From positions 1-5,845 of the forward strand of contig CALJCU010000482.1 in the NCBI GenBank assembly GCA_938023885.1: 5,845 nucleotides of DNA, read 5' to 3'. This document shows, one piece after another, positions 1-5,845 of this stretch. Within the stretch, counting starts at the first letter, position 1. Each line of letters starts with the position of its first letter. The DNA comes from an uncultured Prevotella sp. (GTDB taxonomy: Bacteria; Bacteroidota; Bacteroidia; Bacteroidales; Bacteroidaceae). Position numbers and translations under genes: made by a program. Under the pieces are notes generated by a model, which searched no databases, was not told the DNA's origin, and worked only from the letters and a program-made list of their open reading frames with translations.

Positions 1-339
1 CTGACCATTGATACAGTTGATGTCGGGTGCCCAGATATTTCCCTTGGGGTTCCACTTCGGACGTGTCTCGTCCGTAAAGGCAGTGCCCACAAACGACCAG
101 TCAACAAGGTTCTTCGACTTGTAAATAGGGGTGTTCCTGATATCCTCCGTAGCATAGAGGTACCAGCAACCGTTCTGTGCCCGGATTACAGTGGGGTCGG
201 GGAGACTGGTGTTGATAATGGGATTTTTGTAGGTCTTGTGCTCCGTGACTCCTGTAATAGGGGTCGTAGAACAAGCCGTGGCTGCACAAGACCCCACACT
301 TAAAAGGACGGCAACAAATGTCTTAGAAAGAATATTCAT
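1..339 (-). CDS. Glycoside hydrolase family 43 lipoprotein (arabinanase/arabinofuranosidase-like), N-terminal part
   Basis: The first 113 codons of a secreted glycosidase are present; the rest lies beyond the left edge. The start is the ATG at 339-337. Residues 1-17 form a lipoprotein-type signal (Lys6, then a hydrophobic stretch), with Cys18 (VGSC) or Cys23 (ATAC) as candidate lipidation sites. The mature part opens with KNPIINTSLPDPTVIR. The Asp of PDP (Asp48) matches the general base in blade I of the GH43 five-bladed propeller. WYLYATED (59-66) and NIWAPDIN (101-108) are further GH43 hallmarks. The pKa-modulating Asp and general-acid Glu fall outside the window. GH43 enzymes cleave alpha-L-arabinofuranosyl or beta-D-xylosyl bonds, and the wording of the motifs resembles proteins annotated as arabinan endo-1,5-alpha-L-arabinosidases. 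The exact specificity is an inference. It starts 26 bp after the susD-like stop, so it is probably cotranscribed. No clear Shine-Dalgarno is visible. Confidence 0.88.
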   Translation of the reverse strand, partial: MNILSKTFVAVLLSVGSCAATACSTTPITGVTEHKTYKNPIINTSLPDPTVIRAQNGCWYLYATEDIRNTPIYKSKNLVDWSFVGTAFTDETRPKWNPKGNIWAPDINCINGQ

Positions 340-365
340 CTTATCTGCCAATGATTTAAGACCAT

Positions 366-2198
366 TCAGTTCCACTTGTCATTTTGAGTCAGATTAGGGT
401 TGCGTTCTATCTCCGACTGCGGCACAGCCCATTTCTCACAATAGTCACCAGGCCAGATGAGCGTGTAACGCTTGCTGCCCCATATCTCTGTCATACCATT
501 GGCGCCATTAAGTGTATTGGTAGTTGCTGACCCGCGGTTTGTTCCAAACTTCTTGTCGGCCCAGATTCCCCAGCGCAGCTCTTTGAAGTAAAGGCACATC
601 TCGCCTGCGAACTCCCAGCCCCATTCGTCCCGGATACGTTTGCGCATGTTCTCCTTACCGGTCACTTTGGTGTATTCGTTACTGTTGAGCAGAGCAAGAC
701 CCGGAATACGGGCACGCACCTGATTAACGTATGTAATGGCCTCGTCAGTCTTTCCCTGCTCATTCAAAGCTTCTGCGAGGCTCAACAGTGCACCGGCATA
801 GCGGAAGACAGGAATGTCTATATCACTGTCCCATATCGTTTTGCTCTCACGACCTTCAATGACGAACTTGCGCCACATGTAATAATATTTGTCGTTAGTA
901 TCGGTACGCAGGTCGAAAGGATAGGAGTTGTCTGAGCCGAAATAAGGCCAGCGCAGGTAGTAAGTATAGTTGTTTGCAGTACAGCCACCTACATAGCCGG
1001 AGTAAGGCAAGATAAAGTTGTATCCCATACGAGGATCACGGCCTTCATAAACTTTTTTTATTCGCGCCTCATTGCCGTAAGGCAGATACTTATCCATGTC
1101 GGAGCCGTACTCCTTCATCTGTTCATAGCCTTTCTTGTAGTTGCTCTGCAAGTGATTGGTAGTCACCCCTAAGCTGTCGCGGAGGAAATAAACCGAGCGC
1201 CTTACCGGATCCATCTTTGAATATCCGGGAATGACATCGTCCATATCGAAAGGCTTACCATTGGCCCAAGTGTAACTGTCCACGAACTTCGGGTTCGGAA
1301 TATAATTGTTCCAGGCATTGTCAACCGTCACACGGTTGCCATAGCACTGTGACAGCCAGTTGCCCAGTCCGGAATCGTCTGTGTACTGATATTGGAAGAT
1401 GTATTCGTCGTTCTTCTCGTTTGCTGCTTTGAACATAGCCTTATAGTCAGGATAAAGGCTGTATCCCATCTTCGTGACAGCACGGAAATCAGATTCTGCC
1501 TTGCCATAGTCTTTCAGCCACAGATAGGCCTGCCCACGCAGATAATAGGCTGCCCCCTTTGTCACGCGACCGTAATTGGCATCGCTCGTCGAATATTTAT
1601 CAGGCAAGTTGGCACTATTGATAGCGGTCGTACAGTCTTCTATTACTTGCTTCCACACTTCTTCCTCAGAGCTGCGCGGCTTTGTAGCCTCACCGTAAGC
1701 CACGGGCTCAGTATAGACAGGTACGCCACGCCAGAACGCATTGGCACGTGCATAAGCCCAGGCACGCAGCACACAACACTCAGCCTTGTCACGGTCTTTC
1801 TCGCTGTCGCTCATGTCAGGAACCTTATCTATGTTTTGGATAACATTGCTTGTACGGTAGATCTCCTCATAGAAACATCTCCACCAGAACTCAAATATAC
1901 CCGAGGACGATGTTGCCGTGCCTAATGCCAACGGGCAATCGTTGGAAGCCCAGTTGACGTCAAGGTCGCAGATCTCTGTATATTCGTCAAGACCCATGCC
2001 TTCATTGCCAATGAGCTCGTAGTAGAAACGTTCATAGGCTCCATTGACAACACTGTTGGCAAGGTTCTCTGTCTTCCAGACATTCTTGGTGCTCACGCGG
2101 TTTGTCGGAACCGTATCCAAGAAGTCAGATTGGCAACTGCTAAGGGTCAAGCCACCCAAGGCAATTCCGCAAAATATAGTGAATTTATTGTTTTTCAT
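366..2198 (-). CDS. SusD/RagB-family nutrient-binding outer-membrane lipoprotein
   Basis: An intact 610-residue SusD homologue: a surface glycan-binding lipoprotein that forms a lid over its SusC partner. I chose the ATG at 2198-2196 over the in-frame GTG at 2210. From the ATG the protein begins MKNNKF followed directly by a hydrophobic signal, and A-rich sequence precedes it, as usual in Bacteroidales. The lipobox is LSSC with Cys22, followed by QSDFLDTVPTNR, the standard SusD mature start. QSD just after the Cys is compatible with a surface-export signal. Helical TPR-like segments follow, for example AYYLRGQAYLWLKDYGKAESDF at 217-238 and LSLAEALNEQGKTDEAITYVNQVR at 472-495. RIRDEWGWEFAGE (521-533) is the conserved C-terminal RagB/SusD region. 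The protein ends WAVPQSEIERNPNLTQN, the family's closing motif. Length is within the usual 500-650. The start lies 20 bp after the susC-like stop. The ligand cannot be read from sequence; the GH43 neighbour suggests a pentose-containing glycan. Confidence 0.95.
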   Translation of the reverse strand: MKNNKFTIFCGIALGGLTLSSCQSDFLDTVPTNRVSTKNVWKTENLANSVVNGAYERFYYELIGNEGMGLDEYTEICDLDVNWASNDCPLALGTATSSSGIFEFWWRCFYEEIYRTSNVIQNIDKVPDMSDSEKDRDKAECCVLRAWAYARANAFWRGVPVYTEPVAYGEATKPRSSEEEVWKQVIEDCTTAINSANLPDKYSTSDANYGRVTKGAAYYLRGQAYLWLKDYGKAESDFRAVTKMGYSLYPDYKAMFKAANEKNDEYIFQYQYTDDSGLGNWLSQCYGNRVTVDNAWNNYIPNPKFVDSYTWANGKPFDMDDVIPGYSKMDPVRRSVYFLRDSLGVTTNHLQSNYKKGYEQMKEYGSDMDKYLPYGNEARIKKVYEGRDPRMGYNFILPYSGYVGGCTANNYTYYLRWPYFGSDNSYPFDLRTDTNDKYYYMWRKFVIEGRESKTIWDSDIDIPVFRYAGALLSLAEALNEQGKTDEAITYVNQVRARIPGLALLNSNEYTKVTGKENMRKRIRDEWGWEFAGEMCLYFKELRWGIWADKKFGTNRGSATTNTLNGANGMTEIWGSKRYTLIWPGDYCEKWAVPQSEIERNPNLTQNDKWN

Positions 2199-2218
2199 CG
2201 TTTTTGCCACTTTAATAG

Positions 2219-4831
2219 TTAGAACGTAACATTTAGTCCGAAAGAAATCTGCCGCATGGTGGTATAGCCTGCACCTGCGCGCATTTCAGGATCCAGACCC
2301 GGGAAGCTTGTAATGGTCCATAAGTTCTCACCCGAGAAATAGACTCTGAGGTTCTCAACATAAATCTTCTTCATCCATTCTTTGGGGAAGGTATAACCGA
2401 TGGTAAGATTACGGAGCTTGAGGAAGTTGCAGCTATAAAGGCGGAAATCGTTCTCCTGACTGTCTGTCTGGTCAGGGTTCTGTAGCGTCAAACGCGGGTT
2501 CTCCGATGTGAGATTAGTACGTGCATCCGTAGGATTCTCCGGATCATAGAAATAGTGATCATAGGCTACATCTTTTGGGATCTCCAATCCGAAGACAACG
2601 CTGGAAGAGTTCTGACCTATCTCACGCCACCATGTAGCGAAGCCTGTAGCTCCGCCCCAGTTCATTGAGAAATCGATGCCGCGCCATTCTACATGTCCCT
2701 GGAGACCAAAGTAGAACTTAGGTGTATCGGATTTACCCATAAACGACTCATCATTGCTGCCACCGTAAACGCCGTCGCCATTATGGTCTTCCATGATATA
2801 GTCGCCGTACCAGATACCGTTCTTGCCAATGCTCTGTTTGCCCATGAACTTATAGCCGGCGGCTACCATAGCCTTCAGCCATTTCATATCCCCTTCGGTG
2901 CGGATCATACCGTCCTTAGGCCCACCGTTAATGTTTACGCTGCCGTCGCTGTTGAAGTAAGAGCCGTTGCCATGGATAGTGCGGCGGAGGTAGAACTCGT
3001 TGATCTGATGACCTTCTACGATGCGCTGCCGGCCTCCCGATGAAACCTCACCGATGTTGTTGTAATAGCTTTCGTCTGAAGGATCATTAGGGTTGGTACC
3101 TTTACCATGAATCCACGCCCCTTTGTATTTCTCAACTCTATTCTTGTTCCAAGTGCCGTTGACGGATACACCATACGTGAACTCTCCAGCGCGGTCCTGC
3201 CAGCCCAAGGTCGCTTCAATACCTTTGTTGCTTACTTCGGCAAGGTTCATCTTCGGAGCCGTCTTGTCACCATAAGTCAGACCGATGGAAGGACTGATGA
3301 GAATGCCCTCCGTATATTTGTCGTAATAATCAATCGTCCCGGTGAGACGCTGGTTAAGCGTTGCGAAATCAACACCTATATCGAACGTCTTTGTCTTTTC
3401 CCAAGTGACGTCAATATTCGGCAGCTGGTTAAGATAGAAGCGTGGGCTTTTCCTGCCACCCATCACCGTGTAGCCTGTCTCATACCATGACTGATAGGCG
3501 TAATTGTCTACGGAAGCATTACCGAGCTTACCATACGAAGCACGCAGCTTCAGATTGTCAAAGACACGAAGGAAAGAGTTTTTGGCAAATTGCTCCTCCG
3601 AGATACGCCATGCGGCGGAAGCTGACGGGAAGAACCCCCAACGCTTGCCCGGCGCAAAACGGGATGATCCATCCTCACGGAAGTCCAGCTCCAAAAGGTA
3701 ACGGCTGTCGTAGGCATAATTGGCACGGCCAAAATAGGAGCGGTATTTATATTCCGTATCGCTTCCGGCAATGTTACGCATCTCCGTGGCACCGTCCATG
3801 GCGGTTATTGACATATCGAGCAAGCCACGCTTGGATGTATCCTCGCTGCCACTAAAATCGCGGCCTTCCTCAAATCCGACAAGTGCCGAGACATCATGCT
3901 TGCCAAAGGTATGACCCCAGTTGAGTGTCGATGTCCACTTCCAGTTGTTTGCCCAACTGTGGTAGAGATAAGTGTATTTCTGGTCAAGGCTGCTTGGAAT
4001 GTTTACCTCCATCTTTCTGCTGAAACTGTAAGTGCCGGTATTGCCCTCAGTGTATTTATGCCGCTGATAGAAATATTCATAACCAAACAGAGACTTGAAA
4101 GTAAAGTCATGAAGAAACTTTACTTGGCCGTAAACCGTACTCAGCAAACGATTATGCTTATAATAGGAAGGTCCCTGTCCATTAATGTTCAGCAAGGGAT
4201 TCCCTGTGGCTCCATCTTCCTCATTGGTCTCAATGCCACCATATTTGCCATCATAATAAGGATAGATGCCCGGCACTGACTTAAGGAAAGACCAAGCCGT
4301 AAGATTGCCTACATCGCTTCGGTCCTGATCGTCGTGGTAGCCCCACATGTGAGCGCCCACTTCCATCCAGTCGGTAATCTTCGAGATGATATTCAGGTTG
4401 ATATTGTACTTCTTGAGCGCTGTATTGACAATCATTCCCGGATTGTCAAGATAGGTGAGGCCAATATTATATTTCGTGCGCTTCTCACTGCCGTTGATAG
4501 AGAGGCTGTGCTCATGCATCAATTTTGTCTGGTAGATCTCGTCATACCAGTCGGTATTAGGATACGCTACATAATTAGGATACCCACTTTCAGCTATTCC
4601 GTTAGGATCCTTTTCAGCGGCGCGCCAGGTGTCAATGGTCGACTGGGAATATTTCAGTCCCTGGCCCAGATTAGTGCTGGCTTCATTGACAAACTCCATG
4701 TAGTCACCGTAATTGCTCACCCACCTGACAAGGCGTGAGGGAGAGTTGAAGGAGAATTTGCCTGAATAGGTCACCTGTACCTTTCCGTCAGAATAACCCC
4801 ATTGGCCCCCCTGTTTCCATAAATAGCGCAC
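2219..4831 (-). CDS. SusC-like C-terminal fragment: 22-stranded-type TonB-dependent barrel region
   Basis: Open for 870 codons from a GTG at 4831. I do not believe this is a real start: the first 14 residues (to GYS) are the out-of-frame reading of the plug end. Family sequence begins at DGKVQVTYSG (about residue 15, position 4789). Recognisable SusC signatures follow: TDWYDEIYQTKLMHEHSLSI (93-112), YNIGLTYLDNPGMI (121-134), RFAPGKRWGFFPSASAAWRI (391-410), RASYGKLGN (430-438), a DxNxDG loop with downstream acids (682-695) followed by SDTPKFYFGL, and LRNLTIGYTFPKEW plus FSGENLWT near the end. It finishes QISFGLNVTF, with the aromatic last residue expected for BAM recognition. The fragment has no signal peptide, plug or TonB box, so it should not reach or function in the outer membrane unless the frame is restored. 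Confidence 0.8.
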   Translation of the reverse strand: MRYLWKQGGQWGYSDGKVQVTYSGKFSFNSPSRLVRWVSNYGDYMEFVNEASTNLGQGLKYSQSTIDTWRAAEKDPNGIAESGYPNYVAYPNTDWYDEIYQTKLMHEHSLSINGSEKRTKYNIGLTYLDNPGMIVNTALKKYNINLNIISKITDWMEVGAHMWGYHDDQDRSDVGNLTAWSFLKSVPGIYPYYDGKYGGIETNEEDGATGNPLLNINGQGPSYYKHNRLLSTVYGQVKFLHDFTFKSLFGYEYFYQRHKYTEGNTGTYSFSRKMEVNIPSSLDQKYTYLYHSWANNWKWTSTLNWGHTFGKHDVSALVGFEEGRDFSGSEDTSKRGLLDMSITAMDGATEMRNIAGSDTEYKYRSYFGRANYAYDSRYLLELDFREDGSSRFAPGKRWGFFPSASAAWRISEEQFAKNSFLRVFDNLKLRASYGKLGNASVDNYAYQSWYETGYTVMGGRKSPRFYLNQLPNIDVTWEKTKTFDIGVDFATLNQRLTGTIDYYDKYTEGILISPSIGLTYGDKTAPKMNLAEVSNKGIEATLGWQDRAGEFTYGVSVNGTWNKNRVEKYKGAWIHGKGTNPNDPSDESYYNNIGEVSSGGRQRIVEGHQINEFYLRRTIHGNGSYFNSDGSVNINGGPKDGMIRTEGDMKWLKAMVAAGYKFMGKQSIGKNGIWYGDYIMEDHNGDGVYGGSNDESFMGKSDTPKFYFGLQGHVEWRGIDFSMNWGGATGFATWWREIGQNSSSVVFGLEIPKDVAYDHYFYDPENPTDARTNLTSENPRLTLQNPDQTDSQENDFRLYSCNFLKLRNLTIGYTFPKEWMKKIYVENLRVYFSGENLWTITSFPGLDPEMRAGAGYTTMRQISFGLNVTF

Positions 4832-5721
4832 GAGGCGGCGTCCTTCAACACGGAAATGTTAGCAATGTCATTCGGATTGACATCGGCTAAACTCATTTCC
4901 ATGCCATCGACCAAGACCAAGGGTGACGAGTTGTTAAGTGTTCCTGTTCCCCGAATGCTCACACCGAAGCCCTCTGAGCCCGGACGCCCCGAGCCTTGCA
5001 TGACCGACACACCGGCGGAGAGTCCTTCCAAGGCCTGGGCCGTAGAAGTGACAGGACGGGAAAGAGCCTCCTTGGAATAGTCTATGGATGAGACTGATCC
5101 CGTGAGATTCACTTTCTTCTGTGTTCCGTAACCCACGACAACAACCTCGTTGAGCAGTTTGTTGTCTTCGGTGATTGTTACGTTAAGGATATCCTTCTGT
5201 CCCACTCTCACGTCCTGCGTCTTAAAGCCTACATAGGAGACGACGAGCTCCTCGCCGGGACTTGCATAGATAGAATAGTTGCCGTCGATGTCAGACACAG
5301 CCCCCGTGTCACTGCCTTTGACCTTCACACTTGCACCGATGATAGGATCACCGTTAGCGTCGGTGATGCGGCCTCTGACGGTGCTGCGTCCGGCCTTGTT
5401 CACTGTGCTCCGGGGATGATCCTGGCTCTGCTTGCCTTTTGCAGAGACAACGATGTTCTTGCCTTGGATGGTGTAGGTGACATTCTGCGAGCCGAGAATC
5501 TGGTCGGCTGCCTGCCGGACATCCTTGGCATCCACGTTTACCCTTTGCGTCGTGTTGAGGTCGGAGCCTTCATAGACAAAGGAGTAACCGGTTTTCTTTC
5601 TTAGTTCCGTCATGGCTTTTGCAACGGTGACGTTGCGAAGATGAAACGAAACACCTTGTGCATAGATCCCTAGATTACAAGACAGGATCAGTGCTACAAG
5701 AAAAGTCTTTTTCTTGCTCAT
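4771..5721 (-). CDS. SusC-like N-terminal fragment: signal peptide, STN, CarboxypepD_reg-like, TonB box, plug
   Basis: A 316-residue product starting at ATG 5721-5719. Residues 1-21 are a Sec signal peptide (SKKK, hydrophobic core, likely cleavage IYA|QG). Residues 23-93 are an STN (secretin/TonB short N-terminal) domain, including VSFHLRNVTVAKAMTELRKK and ending near GKNIVVS. In SusC and FecA-type proteins this domain contacts a FecR-like anti-sigma in the periplasm. Residues 115-185 are the beta-sandwich carboxypeptidase-regulatory-like domain (VRGRITDANGDPIIGASVKV, then SYVGFKTQ). The TonB box region is NEVVVVGYGTQKK (191-203), followed by the plug (LTGSVSSI to ANGVIL, 206-311) with RGTGTLNNSSPLVLVDG. 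After Leu311 come five residues out of family consensus (TERYR) and TGA at 4773-4771. Alone, this would be a periplasmic protein with signalling and TonB-binding parts but no barrel. Confidence 0.85.
   Translation of the reverse strand: MSKKKTFLVALILSCNLGIYAQGVSFHLRNVTVAKAMTELRKKTGYSFVYEGSDLNTTQRVNVDAKDVRQAADQILGSQNVTYTIQGKNIVVSAKGKQSQDHPRSTVNKAGRSTVRGRITDANGDPIIGASVKVKGSDTGAVSDIDGNYSIYASPGEELVVSYVGFKTQDVRVGQKDILNVTITEDNKLLNEVVVVGYGTQKKVNLTGSVSSIDYSKEALSRPVTSTAQALEGLSAGVSVMQGSGRPGSEGFGVSIRGTGTLNNSSPLVLVDGMEMSLADVNPNDIANISVLKDAASCAIYGNRGANGVILTERYR
4787..4791 (-). other. Frame-break junction inside the susC-like gene
   Basis: On the minus strand the junction reads GTTATTCTGACGGAAAG. ATT CTG completes the plug motif GVIL in frame one. 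GAC GGA AAG opens DGKVQV in frame two, sharing the G at 4789. A typical SusC has about seven residues between these two motifs. A shift of 3k+1 missing bases, with k about 7, explains both the frame change and the lost residues. No repeat that would mark the deletion mechanism can be confirmed without the undeleted relative. Confidence 0.75.
4806..4811 (-). repeat. G6 homopolymer just upstream of the frame break
   Basis: Six consecutive G on the coding strand (C6 on plus) within the AGG GGG GCC codons for Arg-Gly-Ala of the plug motif. Gaining one G here would also join the two frames, through a GGQWGYSD reading that replaces ANGVIL. Because frame one still spells the conserved ANGVIL after this tract, six is most likely the ancestral count. 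Confidence 0.6.
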
Positions 5722-5763
5722 GATAGGTATTTATTAGGATAGATAATAAATTAAATATTTAGG

Positions 5764-5782
5764 CTCTGTCTTTAGTACAGAG
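5764..5782 (-). repeat. Small stem-loop CTCTGT-N7-ACAGAG in the susC leader
   Basis: Perfect 6-bp arms (5764-5769 and 5777-5782) with a 7-base loop, 43 bp before the start codon. If transcribed, it would form a modest hairpin in the 5' untranslated region. It lacks a following U-tract on the coding strand, so it is not a standard terminator. It shares one base with the adjoining inverted repeat. Confidence 0.35.
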
Positions 5783-5803
5783 TAACATTAGTATAGTGTT
5801 ACG
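5772..5803. repeat. Two tandem 16-bp imperfect direct repeats in the susC leader
   Basis: Plus-strand copies are TTAGTACAGAGTAACA (5772-5787) and TTAGTATAGTGTTACG (5788-5803), abutting exactly and matching at 12 of 16 positions, with the first six bases identical. No third copy is seen on either side. The unit is about one and a half helical turns. The position, 51 to 82 bp upstream of the start codon, suits a regulator or alternative-sigma site. Function is inferred only. Confidence 0.5.
5782..5802. repeat. Inverted repeat GTAACA-N9-TGTTAC in the susC leader
   Basis: Perfect 6-bp arms at 5782-5787 and 5797-5802 separated by 9 bp. The 15-bp arm-to-arm spacing could suit a dimeric regulator. 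It coincides with the ends of the two tandem 16-bp units, so it may simply be a by-product of them. Confidence 0.4.
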
Positions 5804-5845
5804 TTTTTCCCACTGATTTTGTAGGCGCACTAGATAAGCCCTTTA

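Larger units (their letters stand above)
2219..5721 (-). pseudogene. SusC/RagA-family TonB-linked outer-membrane transporter, frame broken by a small internal deletion
   Basis: One SusC-type gene read in two frames. It should encode a TonB-dependent barrel that imports oligosaccharides delivered by the SusD protein encoded 20 bp downstream. The first frame (5721 to 4771) carries signal peptide, STN domain, carboxypeptidase-D-like domain, TonB box and plug. The second frame (open to 2219) carries the barrel. Consensus is exact up to Leu311 (codon 4791-4789) and resumes at the Asp codon 4789-4787, one base overlapping. The family normally has about seven residues here (VTTKxGK type), so the loss is about 22 nt, of the form 3k+1. 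Restoring these would give a protein of about 1,170 residues, normal for an STN-bearing SusC. No other frame break is seen and the barrel remains open for ~850 codons. As written, the gene cannot give a full transporter. A sequencing or assembly error, or a variable locus, remains possible. Confidence 0.85.
5722..5845 (-). promoter_or_regulatory. Upstream leader of the susC operon, probable promoter region
   Basis: These 124 bp upstream of the susC-like ATG hold no credible gene. The 40 bp next to the start are very A+T rich, as in many Bacteroidales leaders. The Bacteroidales primary-sigma signature (TAnnTTTG at -7, TTTG at -33) is absent: TTTG does not occur on the coding strand in this stretch. 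This fits an alternative (ECF) sigma promoter, as the STN domain of the transporter would predict, or a promoter further upstream. CGTAAC at 5803-5798 on the coding strand, with its AAC core, could be an ECF -35 element, but I cannot set a -10 with confidence. No Shine-Dalgarno is visible. Confidence 0.4.

Noticed and set aside
101..289. 62-codon minus-strand reading frame near the left end
   Set aside because: It overlaps the GH43 gene in another frame. The GH43 frame has the signal peptide and the PDP and WAPD motifs; this one has no recognisable content.
340..365. ATG overlapping the susD stop codon (TGAATG)
   Set aside because: It opens only a nine-codon frame ending in TGA at the GH43 start, and no protein is supported.
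1392..1925. 177-codon plus-strand open frame
   Set aside because: It lies opposite the well-supported SusD gene, with no family motifs or start context. It is a coding shadow.
2199..2210. GTG start for the SusD gene at 2210
   Set aside because: The in-frame ATG at 2198 gives a cleaner lipoprotein signal (MKNNKF...) and has the usual A-rich upstream context. The GTG would start only 8 bp after the susC stop.
3016..4279. Several 60-137-codon frames on both strands inside the barrel region
   Set aside because: All lie over the SusC barrel, which carries continuous family signatures. None shows independent domain content.
4806..4811. G6 homopolymer miscount as the cause of the susC frame break
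   Set aside because: Frame one still encodes the conserved ANGVIL for 18 bases after the tract, so the count is probably right. The frame is lost later, at 4789, together with missing consensus residues.
5722..5845. Tail of an upstream coding gene at the right edge
   Set aside because: Each minus-strand frame meets a stop within about 45 bases, with no recognisable protein sequence. The edge may hold a few terminal codons of a neighbour, but this cannot be supported.
1..5845. CRISPR arrays, tRNA/rRNA, insertion sequences, phage or transposon ends
   Set aside because: No regularly spaced repeats, cloverleaf sequence, transposase motifs or terminal inverted repeats were seen. Nearly the whole window is PUL coding sequence.

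Overview
This window is the front part of a polysaccharide utilization locus (PUL) from a member of the Bacteroidota, most likely order Bacteroidales (Bacteroides/Prevotella type). The evidence is a SusC-like gene followed by a SusD-like gene and a glycoside hydrolase, all on the minus strand. Protein motifs are typical of gut, rumen or oral Bacteroidales, Shine-Dalgarno sequences are absent, and A-rich sequence precedes the susD start. I cannot assign a genus from sequence alone.

Layout, read in the direction of transcription (right to left). Positions 5845-5722 are a non-coding leader with a 16-bp imperfect tandem repeat and two small inverted repeats, and no recognisable primary-sigma promoter. 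Positions 5721-2219 are a SusC/RagA-family TonB-dependent outer-membrane transporter whose reading frame is broken near 4790. Positions 2198-366 are an intact 610-codon SusD/RagB-family surface lipoprotein. Positions 339-1 are the first 113 codons of a GH43-family glycosidase lipoprotein that runs off the left edge. Intergenic gaps are 20 bp and 26 bp, so the three genes look like one operon.

How the parts would work together: the SusD lipoprotein caps the SusC barrel and captures oligosaccharide at the cell surface. SusC imports it using TonB energy. The GH43 enzyme would cut arabinose- or xylose-containing chains, so a pentose-rich plant glycan such as arabinan or arabinoxylan is the best guess for substrate. 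The SusC protein has an N-terminal STN domain, which in this family normally means control by an ECF sigma/FecR-type anti-sigma pair. No such genes lie in the window.

The main unusual observation is the susC break. The first frame keeps family consensus exactly up to the end of the plug motif (GANGVIL). The second frame resumes consensus at DGKVQVTYSG. About seven consensus residues plus one base (roughly 22 nt) are missing between them. This looks like a small deletion rather than a homopolymer miscount. The remaining ~850 barrel codons are still open, so the event is recent, variable, or an assembly artefact. Apart from this and the leader repeats the window is an ordinary PUL, and I see no evidence for an undescribed system.
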